Translations under genes and position numbers: made by a program
Assembly (NCBI RefSeq): GCF_029582805.1
Contig: NZ_JAKKUT010000002.1
Span: forward strand, 1,264,001-1,328,000
Direction: 5' to 3'
DNA from: Candidatus Synechococcus calcipolaris G9
GTDB taxonomy: Bacteria > Cyanobacteriota > Cyanobacteriia > Thermosynechococcales > Thermosynechococcaceae
DNA: 64,000 nt
Notes under the pieces: generated by a model
Told to the model about the DNA's origin: nothing
The model's database searches: none
What the model saw: the letters and a program-made list of their open reading frames with translations, nothing else
In this document: positions 15,371 to 23,906 of the stretch, piece after piece
How the letters are laid out: each line of letters opens with the position of its first letter
How positions within the stretch are numbered: the first letter of the stretch is position 1

Positions 15371-16426
15371 ATGATTGATGTCGAACACCTCACGAAAACC
15401 TATGGCAGTACCCTAGCTCTGCGGGATGTCAGTTTCCGGGCCGAAACCGGTGAAATTCTTGGGCTGTTGGGCCCAAATGGTGCGGGTAAGACCACCACTA
15501 TGCGGATCCTATCGGGCTATTTGCCGGCCACCAGTGGCACAGCGGCGATCGCTGGCTACGATGTCCACGAAAATCCCATGGCCGTGCGCCAACGCATTGG
15601 CTATTTACCGGAAAATCCCCCCCTCTATACGGAAATGACGGTGGAGAGCTACCTGCACTTTGTCGGGCGTATTAAGGGGATCAGTTCCGGCGATCGCCCC
15701 CAGCAGGTAAACCGGGCCCTCAAAAGTTGTGGTTTAGAGGATCGGCGGAAAACCATTATTCGCAAACTCTCGAAGGGGTATCGGCAGCGGGTTGGCATTG
15801 CCCAGGCGATCGTCCATGATCCACCGGCAATTATTTTGGACGAACCCACCGTTGGCCTAGACCCCCGGCAAATTATTGAAGTTCGCAAGCTGATCCAGGC
15901 CTTGGCAGGCCAGCGCACCATCATTTTATCCACCCATATCTTGCCAGAAGTGAGTATGACCTGCGATCGGGCAGTGATTATTAACCGAGGCGAGGTGGTG
16001 GGCGTTGGCAAAATTGATGACTTGATGCATCAGTTAAGCGGGGGCTATGCGTACAATCTGGAAGTTGCCGGCGACCCTGAACAGATTCAAAACACCCTAG
16101 GGGGAATCAGTGCCATCCAAACCATTGAGTGGTACCACAACGAAGAATTAGCAAGACACGAACGCTACCAGTTGCTAATCACCTGTCAAAATGACCTAGG
16201 GGCAGATATTGCCACAGCCCTAGTCCATGCCAACTTAGGCCTCTACGAAATGCGCCGCAGTCAAGCCAACCTCGAAGATGTGTTCTTAAAGCTGACCACG
16301 GATGATAGTGCCAGCCCCCTCCATCCAGCCATGGAAGGAGATGCGGTGGATGAACATCTTGAGGATGACCCAGATGATCAACCCCTTGCCCTGGAACCCC
16401 CTCTGAATGAGGATACCCATGAGTAA
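15371..16426 (+). CDS. ABC transporter ATP-binding protein, Gld-like exporter
   Basis: This 351-aa ATPase has Walker A G34-PNGAGKT-T42, a degenerate signature 'KLSKGYRQRVGIAQA', Walker B 'AIILDEPTVGLDP' and the switch His in 'STHILPEV'. It has the C-terminal extension of ABC-2 type exporter ATPases and an acidic tail. It is the first gene of a three-gene operon with an ABC-2 permease and a GldG-like protein. Its stop overlaps the permease start. The substrate is unknown; in Bacteroidetes related Gld proteins serve gliding, but in cyanobacteria this trio has no established role. Confidence 0.92.
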   Translation: MIDVEHLTKTYGSTLALRDVSFRAETGEILGLLGPNGAGKTTTMRILSGYLPATSGTAAIAGYDVHENPMAVRQRIGYLPENPPLYTEMTVESYLHFVGRIKGISSGDRPQQVNRALKSCGLEDRRKTIIRKLSKGYRQRVGIAQAIVHDPPAIILDEPTVGLDPRQIIEVRKLIQALAGQRTIILSTHILPEVSMTCDRAVIINRGEVVGVGKIDDLMHQLSGGYAYNLEVAGDPEQIQNTLGGISAIQTIEWYHNEELARHERYQLLITCQNDLGADIATALVHANLGLYEMRRSQANLEDVFLKLTTDDSASPLHPAMEGDAVDEHLEDDPDDQPLALEPPLNEDTHE

Positions 16427-17276
16427 CGTGCAACAACTTCAACCCAAACCCACGCGAGGATGGTTTTATCCTATCCGCATGATTGCAGCCAATATTTTGG
16501 CGATCTATCGGCGGGAACTCCAGGGGTACTTCCTTTCGCCCTTTTTCTACGTTATTGCCGGGGTGTTTTGGCTCCTCGCCGGGCTATTCTTTGCCTACAT
16601 TGTCACCACCGTTGTGCAGTATGTAGCCCAAGCTGATCTGACACAGCAACAATTTGGTACGCCCTCCCAAGCAATTGACGTGCCCCAACTGATCCTAGAA
16701 AGCTATCTGGGGCTATTGGGGTCCATTTCCCAGGTGATTTTGCCCATGTTGTCCATGGGTCTGTACACGGAAGAACGCAAGCGAGGCACTCTGGAGCTTT
16801 TGGCCACCTCCCCCATTACCAACTGGTCGGTGGCAACGGGCAAACTGTTAGCGGTGGTAACGTTTTTTGCAACTCTTATTTTGCCCCTGATGGTCTATGA
16901 GTTTATTACCCTAAGGAGTACCAGCCCTCCCCTATCGCCGTGGTTGATTTTGGCGGGTCATGGTGGCCTCATTCTCTTTGCGGCCATGATCCTATCTCTG
17001 GGGATGTTTCTGTCTTCCCTGACGGATAGTGCCATTGTGGCGGCGATTATGACCTTTGCTCTCCTTCTGATTCTCTGGATTTTGGATGCCCTCGCCAAAA
17101 CCACCGGCGGTGTCGTCAGCGAGATACTGACCTACCTATCCCCTGTGGAGCATTTTTCCTCCATGACTCGTGGGGTGGTGCGAACCAATAGTCTTATTCT
17201 CTTTGGTAGCTATATCTTTTTGGGTATTTATCTCACGGCCCAGTCCATTGATGCCTTCCGATTCCAACGCAACTAG
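16419..17276 (+). CDS. ABC-2 type permease (GldF-like)
   Basis: This 285-aa integral membrane protein has six predicted hydrophobic segments, starting 'SPFFYVIAGVFWLLAGLFF'. It contains the conserved 'MLSMGLYTEERKRGTLELLATSPI' region, which matches the GldF/NosY type of ABC-2 permease. I chose ATG 16419, which overlaps the end of the ATPase gene by 8 bases. It should form the membrane channel for the ATPase encoded just upstream. Confidence 0.9.
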   Translation: MSNVQQLQPKPTRGWFYPIRMIAANILAIYRRELQGYFLSPFFYVIAGVFWLLAGLFFAYIVTTVVQYVAQADLTQQQFGTPSQAIDVPQLILESYLGLLGSISQVILPMLSMGLYTEERKRGTLELLATSPITNWSVATGKLLAVVTFFATLILPLMVYEFITLRSTSPPLSPWLILAGHGGLILFAAMILSLGMFLSSLTDSAIVAAIMTFALLLILWILDALAKTTGGVVSEILTYLSPVEHFSSMTRGVVRTNSLILFGSYIFLGIYLTAQSIDAFRFQRN

Positions 17277-17338
17277 GCTCACCATTACCCTTTTACTCAT
17301 ACTTGCTCTACCTCACCTAAACTCACCTAAATAGGTCT

Positions 17339-18904
17339 ATGAAGCGCGTTTCTCTCCCCAAAAAATTGCCCTTTTCACCGTCTTCCCAGTGGTTGCTGGG
17401 CCTCGCCCCCCTGCTCTTGGTGGCGGGTATTGCGGCGGGGGTGGTGACGGACACCTGGAATTGGTTGCCGATGACCCTTCTGGCCTTGGCCGGTCTGTGT
17501 CTATTGGCCTGGCTGGTGATGGAAGCGCGGGTGTCTGGGGGATTCTGGGGGCGGCGATCCACCCAGGTGGGAACCAATGCCCTACTCTCGTTGGTGGCGG
17601 TATTAGTGTTACTGGGGGTGGTGAATTTTCTCGGCGATCGCTACATGGTGGAGTTTGACCTCACGGAAAACCAAAACTTTACCCTGGCGGCGGAAACCCA
17701 GGAGGTGATTACCAGCTTAGAGGAGCCGGTAAATATCCTCGTCTTTTCGGCCAATCCCAATCCCAGCGATCGCCTCCTCTTAGAACAATACCGTCGTCAG
17801 AGTGAGGGGCAGGTTAATTTTGAATTTGTGGATCCCCAGGCCCGCCCCGGATTAGCCCAAAAGTATAATATCCAACGGGCCGGAGATGTGATCTTAGAGG
17901 CAGGTAATACCTCCCGCCCCCTGGAAGGAGATCTTTCGGAAACCAACCTAACCCCAGGGATACTCCGAGTCACCAGCGATCGCCGTACCCGCGCCTACTT
18001 TACAACGGGCCATGGTGAAATTCCCTTAACGGGTGAGGGGTCTAGTCTTTCGGAGGTGGCCCAGGCTTTGGAGCAGCGGGCCGTTGAAGTCGAACCCTTA
18101 AATCTATTGGAAACGGGTAATATTCCTGAGGATGCCAATGTGGTGATTGTGGCGGGGCCCCGGCAACCCTTTTTGGAACTGGAGGAAAATATTCTCGAAG
18201 ACTACCTGAAACGGGGCGGAAGTGTTCTGTTGATGTTGGATGTGGATGGCAATCCGGGTTTGACCAGCCTATTATCCAACTGGGGGTTGACCCTGGATAG
18301 TCGTTGGGTGATTGATGGTTCAGGGATTGGTCAACAGGTGGGCCTAGGGCCGGATACGGTCATTGTCACCCAGTATGGCAATCATCCCATTACTGGCAAA
18401 TTTGCCCAGGGGCCAAGTTTATTCCCACGGGTGCAAGCCGTTGTCGTGGAGCCAGTGGATCAAGACGAGGTGGTGGATTTGGTGATCACTGGGGAACAAA
18501 CCTGGGCGGAAGCGGAATGGCAATCCGGTGATCTCACCTTTGATGAGGGGGTTGATACGCCGGGGCCCTTGACCTTGGGAGTGGCAATTTCCCGGCCCTT
18601 GGCGGTTCCTGAAAATGGTGAAACCCTGGATAAGGAATCTCGCTTAGTGGTCTTTGGGGATTCGGAATTCGCCAGCGATCGCGTACTGGCCTACCAGGGG
18701 GTGAATAGTGATTTATTTATTAATTCCGTTCTCTGGCTGGGCGATCGGGATGATCAAGTTTTGACGGTGCGCGCGCGGGAGTCTCCCAATCGTCGTCTCC
18801 AGATGAATGTGGCCACCAGTCGCTGGATTTCCGTGATCAGTTTGCTGATTTTACCTTTAATCGGTTTTGGTCTGGCAGTGGTGGTGTGGTGGAAACGCCG
18901 CTAA
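17339..18904 (+). CDS. GldG family ABC-associated membrane protein
   Basis: This 521-aa protein has three N-terminal hydrophobic segments (residues about 18-34, 40-60, 80-96), a large extracytoplasmic region (about 97-490) and a C-terminal helix (about 495-515) followed by WWKRR. The domain contains 'VEFDLTENQNFTLAAETQEV' and 'YFTTGHGE', typical of the Gldg_ABC_2 family. It completes the three-gene exporter operon after a 62-base gap. The soluble domain probably handles the substrate on the outer side. Confidence 0.88.
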   Translation: MKRVSLPKKLPFSPSSQWLLGLAPLLLVAGIAAGVVTDTWNWLPMTLLALAGLCLLAWLVMEARVSGGFWGRRSTQVGTNALLSLVAVLVLLGVVNFLGDRYMVEFDLTENQNFTLAAETQEVITSLEEPVNILVFSANPNPSDRLLLEQYRRQSEGQVNFEFVDPQARPGLAQKYNIQRAGDVILEAGNTSRPLEGDLSETNLTPGILRVTSDRRTRAYFTTGHGEIPLTGEGSSLSEVAQALEQRAVEVEPLNLLETGNIPEDANVVIVAGPRQPFLELEENILEDYLKRGGSVLLMLDVDGNPGLTSLLSNWGLTLDSRWVIDGSGIGQQVGLGPDTVIVTQYGNHPITGKFAQGPSLFPRVQAVVVEPVDQDEVVDLVITGEQTWAEAEWQSGDLTFDEGVDTPGPLTLGVAISRPLAVPENGETLDKESRLVVFGDSEFASDRVLAYQGVNSDLFINSVLWLGDRDDQVLTVRARESPNRRLQMNVATSRWISVISLLILPLIGFGLAVVVWWKRR

Positions 18905-18964
18905 CGGTATAGGTTTAGCCTGATTGACTGATCCCAGGGATGACATGGAAAGACATTAAAGACA

Positions 18965-20737
18965 TTACATGCGATCGACGGTGGCAATCCCCAAGAGAGA
19001 GAGACCCAGCTTTAGGGTCTTAGCAGTGAGATGAGCCAAACTTAGGCGGGAGGTTCGCACCGGTTCGTCGGCGGCAAGAATGGGGCAGCGATCGTAGAAT
19101 TGATTAAATTTTTGGCTTAACTCAAAAAGGTATTGACAAAGCCGATTGGGTAGTAGCTCTGTCGCCACTAGATTTAGGGTTTCTTCCAGTTGCACTAAAT
19201 GTTTGCCTAGCAATAGCTCGGTCTCATCCCTTAGCTGGAGTTTCCCTAGGTCTAGGTCATTGACATCAATCTCACCTTTGCGGGTAATTCCTTGTACGCG
19301 CACATAGGCATAGATCAGATAGGGGGCGGTGTTCCCTTGGAGGGAGAGCATTTTATCGTAGCTAAAGACATAGTTACTATTGCGGTTTTGACTGAGATCT
19401 GCATATTTGACGGCACCGATGCCAATCACTTGGGCCACCTGGTTGATAAAATCGGGGGATTCTTGGCGATCTTCGCTTTTGAGCCGCTCCTCTAGATCGG
19501 TTTTGGCCCGATGTACCGCTTCCCCTAGCAAATCCTTGAGGCGAATCGTTTCCCCTGACCGGGTTTTTAGGCGTTTACCCCCTTCCCCTAGCACTAGGCC
19601 AAAGGGGATATGTTCAACCTGAATAGAATCGGGCAACCAGCCAGCGCGGCGGGCCACCTGAAAGACCTGGGCAAAGTGACTGGACTGGCCCACATCCGTG
19701 ACATAGATCAGCCAATCGGCACCGTCTTGGTTAATGCGGTAGCGGAGGGCGGCCAGATCCGTCGTGGCGTAGTTGTAACCGCCATCGGATTTTTGAATGA
19801 TCAGGGGTTGGGGCTGACCGTCCTTATTGGTGAACCCTTCCAGAAAAACAACCTTGGCCCCTTGATCAACCACAAGCAGGCCCAGGGTTTCTAGGTCGGC
19901 GACAACGGCGGGCAAAAATGGATTATAGAAGGATTCGCCCCGTTCTTCTAGGCAAATATCAAGGGTCTGATAGATTTTTTCAAATTCGCGCCGAGATTGA
20001 TCGCAGAGGAGTTGCCAGGCTTTGGTACTGGTGGCATCCCCCTGCTGAAGGTGGACGACTTCTTGACGGGCCGCGGTTTGAAATTCTGGGTCTTGATCAA
20101 AACGTTGCTTGGCCTGTTTATAAAAGGTGACGAGATCCCCTAAATCTAAGGCATCAGCGGTTTCCAGGGCATCGGGATAGACCTCCTTCAGGTAGGCAAT
20201 GAGTAGGCCAAACTGGGTTCCCCAATCCCCCACATGGTTCAGCCGCAGTACGCCATGGCCCTGAAACTCGAGAATGCGAGCAATGCAATCGCCAATGATC
20301 GTGGAGCGCAAATGCCCCACATGCATTTCCTTGGCAATATTGGGACTGGAAAAGTCCACGACAACTCGACGGGGTGGGTGGGTGGGTTCAATGCCGAGGC
20401 GATCGCCCCCTAAACGCTGCCGTAAAATCGTTTCCAGGTATGGGGTTCGCAGCCGAAAGTTCAGGAATCCGGGGCCGGCAATTTCCACTGGCTCACAAAT
20501 ATCCTCAACCTGAAGATTCTCCACAAGGCGATGGGCCAACTCTCGCGGTGAGGGAGGTTTACTGCCATCCTGGGCTAGGGTTTTGGCCAAGGGCAGGCAG
20601 ATGTTGGACTGGTAATCGCCAAACTTGGCCTGACTGGCGGGGACAATTAAGGGCCCAGGAACCGATACTTCATTCCCAAAGGCGATATGAATCCCCTGCT
20701 CTAAACGGGTTTGGAGAAGATGAAGAGGAGAAGTCAT
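18965..20737 (-). CDS. argS: Arginyl-tRNA synthetase
   Basis: This is a class Ia aminoacyl-tRNA synthetase of 590 aa that charges tRNA-Arg. The N-terminal Arg-tRNA additional domain is followed by the HIGH motif variant '[12 protein letters not shown]' near residue 140. The region '[14 protein letters not shown]' takes the place of KMSKS. The C-terminal DALR anticodon domain ends '[16 protein letters not shown]', the usual family end. The full length and many HIP1 sites mark it as a core gene. Confidence 0.97.
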   Translation of the reverse strand: MTSPLHLLQTRLEQGIHIAFGNEVSVPGPLIVPASQAKFGDYQSNICLPLAKTLAQDGSKPPSPRELAHRLVENLQVEDICEPVEIAGPGFLNFRLRTPYLETILRQRLGGDRLGIEPTHPPRRVVVDFSSPNIAKEMHVGHLRSTIIGDCIARILEFQGHGVLRLNHVGDWGTQFGLLIAYLKEVYPDALETADALDLGDLVTFYKQAKQRFDQDPEFQTAARQEVVHLQQGDATSTKAWQLLCDQSRREFEKIYQTLDICLEERGESFYNPFLPAVVADLETLGLLVVDQGAKVVFLEGFTNKDGQPQPLIIQKSDGGYNYATTDLAALRYRINQDGADWLIYVTDVGQSSHFAQVFQVARRAGWLPDSIQVEHIPFGLVLGEGGKRLKTRSGETIRLKDLLGEAVHRAKTDLEERLKSEDRQESPDFINQVAQVIGIGAVKYADLSQNRNSNYVFSYDKMLSLQGNTAPYLIYAYVRVQGITRKGEIDVNDLDLGKLQLRDETELLLGKHLVQLEETLNLVATELLPNRLCQYLFELSQKFNQFYDRCPILAADEPVRTSRLSLAHLTAKTLKLGLSLLGIATVDRM

Positions 20738-20761
20738 GGGCGATATTTCATGAGCGGCTCA

Positions 20762-20929
20762 TTAGCGGCGTTGTTGTCCCTGCCGATCCCGTTTATCTTG
20801 ATCCAAACGCCGGCGATCGCGCCATTCAGCAAAGGTTAGGTAGGCAATTCCCCCCGTAACCACCAAGAGCAGGGCTACGGCAGCCAACACTAAGAGATCA
20901 ATAAAGGAAAAATGAGTAATACTATCCAC
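20762..20929 (-). CDS. Small single-pass membrane protein
   Basis: I chose the GTG at 20929, which has GGAG a few bases before it; this gives 55 aa. Residues about 10-30 form one membrane helix ('LLVLAAVALLLVVTGGIAYL') and the tail is strongly charged ('EWRDRRRLDQDKRDR'). It lies 13 bases after petN and 24 bases before argS on the same strand. The family is unknown to me; the size and place fit a conserved cyanobacterial hypothetical protein. The longer ORF from 21007 would overlap petN and is not preferred. Confidence 0.6.
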   Translation of the reverse strand: MDSITHFSFIDLLVLAAVALLLVVTGGIAYLTFAEWRDRRRLDQDKRDRQGQQRR

Positions 20930-20942
20930 AGGACTCCAGCAA

Positions 20943-21032
20943 CTACATACCGTGACGACCCCAGACAACAAAGGCAATGGAGAGGGTAAAGACACCCAAA
21001 ATACCAACCCAACCGAGTGAAATAATATCCAT
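20943..21032 (-). CDS. petN: Cytochrome b6-f complex subunit 8 (PetN)
   Basis: This 29-aa membrane peptide translates as '[20 protein letters not shown]' followed by FVVWGRHGM, an almost perfect match to PetN of cyanobacteria and plastids. PetN is a single-helix subunit needed for stability of the cytochrome b6-f complex in the thylakoid membrane. The gene is shorter than usual ORF cut-offs and easy to miss. Confidence 0.95.
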   Translation of the reverse strand: MDIISLGWVGILGVFTLSIAFVVWGRHGM

Positions 21033-21143
21033 GGCAGTTTTAATTATTAAATTGCGTCCACCGCCTATTTTATCTCACTTGGCATCGTTCACTGGGGATT
21101 TCACCAAGCTTACTCGTTTCACCCGTCTATAAATGACTCGTCT

Positions 21144-23876
21144 ATGGAAATTCAGGGCATCACCCTCACAGATTTTAAGATTCACCGCGATCGCCATTTT
21201 GCCTTTGCCCCTGGAATTAATGCCATTTGTGGTGATAATGGAGCCGGTAAAACCAGCATTATTGAGGCGATCGCCTGGGTTTTGTTTGACCATGCCGATT
21301 ATCCCAAGGCAGAACTGATTCGCGCCGGGAGCAATAGTGCAAAGGTGCGGGTGGTTTTTACCTCTGCCCAGGATGGATGCACGTACCATATTCAACGCTG
21401 TACCTCCCAAGGCTACGATATTTACGATCCCCAGCTAAAAAAACAATTGGGCCTGAAGAAAAAAGAGGATGTGGGCCAATGGCTACAGCAACATTTAGGC
21501 CTAGGACGCGATCTCAAACCCAGTCAACTGTTCTCGGATGTGATTGGCATTCCCCAGGGAACCTTTACGGCGGATTTTCTTAAGACAGCGGCCGATCGCA
21601 AGAAAGTTTTTGATCCCATTTTGCGCGTTGAAGAGTACAAACAAGCCTACGAACGCTCCCGGGAGCTTCGCACCTATGCCCACGGCCAAGTCACCCAACT
21701 GGAGCAAAAAATCCAGGCCTATCAGGAGCAACTGAAGGAATGGCCCCAGCAAAAACAGGCCTACCGAGCATTAGACCAAGAAATTCATGGCGATCGCCAA
21801 CGGTTAGGCGAGTTAGAGCAAGCACTGCAAAGCCTTCAGGGGCAACGCCAAGCCCTACAAATCCAGGCGGAAACCCTCCAGCAACTTCAGCAAACCCTGG
21901 TGACTCTGAAACGGAATCGCCAGCAAGCCCAAGAACAGCAACGGCTCTATCAGGAGCAATACCACCAGGCCCAGCATAGCCAAGGCCTATGTGAAACTCA
22001 CCACCCCGACTACCAACGCTACGGTGAACTGCAACTCCTGATCCAAGGACTGGAGCAACGGTTAACGGCTCGCTCAAGCCTACAAATCCAAGGCCAAGAT
22101 TTGGACAACCAATTCCAGCAGATCCAGGCCCAGCAGCTAAAAATTGAGTTCCAACTCCAGGCGATCGCCACGGCGGATGCCAAAATCCAGGAATTAAGCC
22201 CCCTCCTTTTGCGGCAGCAGCACATTGAGCAGGAACTCCATATCCTGGCCACAGCATTAAAAACGGCCCAGACCCAGGCAACGGAATTACGGGTATTACA
22301 GGAACAACAGCAACGCCATCTCCAGACCCAAAACGCCCTGGATCAAGAAATTGAAGCTTTGCATCCCCAAACCGTCGGGGCTGATAGGTTAGGAGACTTG
22401 GAAGATCAACGCCAGCAACGGCAAAACCAGATCACCCATCGCCAAGCTGCCCAAGCCTTTGCCACAGAGTTAGGTGCGTTAGTCCAAAAAGGCTATCAGG
22501 GCCGCGATCGCTGGTATCCCCAAGCAGAAGCCATCCTTGGTCTCCTTCGTGCCGAATTGCCATCCCCCATTCTTGAACAGGCGATCGCCACCATTGAGCA
22601 GGGCCGATCGGAATACGATCAATTATTCAGCAGTCTAGGGCAACTGTATCAGGCCCTAGGGGATGCTCCCCCCCTAGAGACTCTCCAGGCAGACCTTCGC
22701 CAACTGGATCAGCAGATTCATCAGGCCCAAAACGCTCAACGGGCCCTGGCAACCCTGGGGGAACGGCAGCAGCAGCGGCACACTTTGGAGGTAACCCTCC
22801 ACCAACTGCAAATACAAATTACGATTCTCGAAAAAAGTCTGATTTCCGCCAACGACCTCCGCGATCGCCAACATCAACTAGAGCAAGAACTCGCCCAATT
22901 AGACCATCCCCGCACTAAAATTCAGATGTTGCAGGAACAGCAAGAAAAGACACCCCAACTTCAGCAGGCACAGGGGCAACTTAGGGCAGAACAAAGCCAA
23001 ATCCGTGAGGCATTATGCCAAGTCAATCAGGAACTCACAAGCCTAGATAGCATTGAAGGCGAACGACAACAGTTGTTCCAGGAACAGCAGCAGGTCAGCC
23101 ATGGCTATCAAATTTATCTGCAACACCTGGCCATGGCACAAACCCTCGTAGATCGCCAGGGGGACTTAGATCGGGTTCTGAGTCAATTAACGGCCCTTGA
23201 TCAGGACTACCTGGCCACAGAAACCACCTTAAATCAACAGTCTCAGACCTTTGATCCAGCCGAACTTGCCCAGCTAAATCAAGCCTACGAGCAGACTCAA
23301 GCCCAATGCCACTATCTCCAGGGAGCCTTACCCCTAAAAGAAGCCCAACGGGCCCAACTACAACAGGCCCTTGATCAGGCCCAGAACCTTTATGAGGAAC
23401 TGCAAGTTGCTGAACATCAACTGCAAGAAAAGCGACGAATTCTGCAATTCATTCATGATGCCCGACAAATTTTCAATAGTAGTGGCCCTCGGATTAGTCA
23501 GTATTTCATTAGTAGTATTTCCCGCGAGGGCGATCGCCTGATTCGGGAACTCCTCAATCGCCCAGATGTGGCCTTGACCTGGACAGAGGACTATGACATT
23601 CGGCTTCAGGAGAGTGGCCATTGGCGCACATTTAAGAGTTTATCTGGGGGGGAACAGATGTGTGCGGCCCTAGCGGTGCGTTTAGCACTCTTAAAAATTT
23701 TAGTGGATATGGATATTGCCTTTTTTGATGAACCCACCACCAATATGGATCAGCACCGTCGGCAACAGCTTGCGGATGCCCTAAGTCACCTAAAGAGTTT
23801 CCGTCAGCTATTTATTATTAGCCATGATGATGCCTTTGAAACCATGACTGAAAACATTATTCGCGTGGAACGGTAA
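21144..23876 (+). CDS. SbcC/Rad50-like SMC-type ATPase without a zinc hook
   Basis: This 910-aa protein has Walker A G30-DNGAGKT-S38 at the N-terminus, a long Gln-rich coiled coil (about residues 170-770) and, at the C-terminus, signature L833-SGGE-Q838 and Walker B 'MDIAFFDEPTTNMD'. Rad50/SbcC proteins process DNA ends with the SbcD/Mre11 nuclease. Its only Cys residues are isolated; there is no CxxC at the apex of the coil, where SbcC and Rad50 carry their zinc hook. No sbcD gene is adjacent. It lies divergent to petN and convergent with the phosphoketolase gene. Confidence 0.88.
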   Translation: MEIQGITLTDFKIHRDRHFAFAPGINAICGDNGAGKTSIIEAIAWVLFDHADYPKAELIRAGSNSAKVRVVFTSAQDGCTYHIQRCTSQGYDIYDPQLKKQLGLKKKEDVGQWLQQHLGLGRDLKPSQLFSDVIGIPQGTFTADFLKTAADRKKVFDPILRVEEYKQAYERSRELRTYAHGQVTQLEQKIQAYQEQLKEWPQQKQAYRALDQEIHGDRQRLGELEQALQSLQGQRQALQIQAETLQQLQQTLVTLKRNRQQAQEQQRLYQEQYHQAQHSQGLCETHHPDYQRYGELQLLIQGLEQRLTARSSLQIQGQDLDNQFQQIQAQQLKIEFQLQAIATADAKIQELSPLLLRQQHIEQELHILATALKTAQTQATELRVLQEQQQRHLQTQNALDQEIEALHPQTVGADRLGDLEDQRQQRQNQITHRQAAQAFATELGALVQKGYQGRDRWYPQAEAILGLLRAELPSPILEQAIATIEQGRSEYDQLFSSLGQLYQALGDAPPLETLQADLRQLDQQIHQAQNAQRALATLGERQQQRHTLEVTLHQLQIQITILEKSLISANDLRDRQHQLEQELAQLDHPRTKIQMLQEQQEKTPQLQQAQGQLRAEQSQIREALCQVNQELTSLDSIEGERQQLFQEQQQVSHGYQIYLQHLAMAQTLVDRQGDLDRVLSQLTALDQDYLATETTLNQQSQTFDPAELAQLNQAYEQTQAQCHYLQGALPLKEAQRAQLQQALDQAQNLYEELQVAEHQLQEKRRILQFIHDARQIFNSSGPRISQYFISSISREGDRLIRELLNRPDVALTWTEDYDIRLQESGHWRTFKSLSGGEQMCAALAVRLALLKILVDMDIAFFDEPTTNMDQHRRQQLADALSHLKSFRQLFIISHDDAFETMTENIIRVER

Positions 23877-23906
23877 AGGATGATTAAACCAATAATGTTC
23901 AGGAGC

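Noticed and set aside
21691-22281. 196-aa open frame antisense to the coiled coil of the SbcC-like gene
   Set aside because: It is a Gly/Pro-rich shadow of the Gln/Ala-rich coding strand; no start signal or family pattern.
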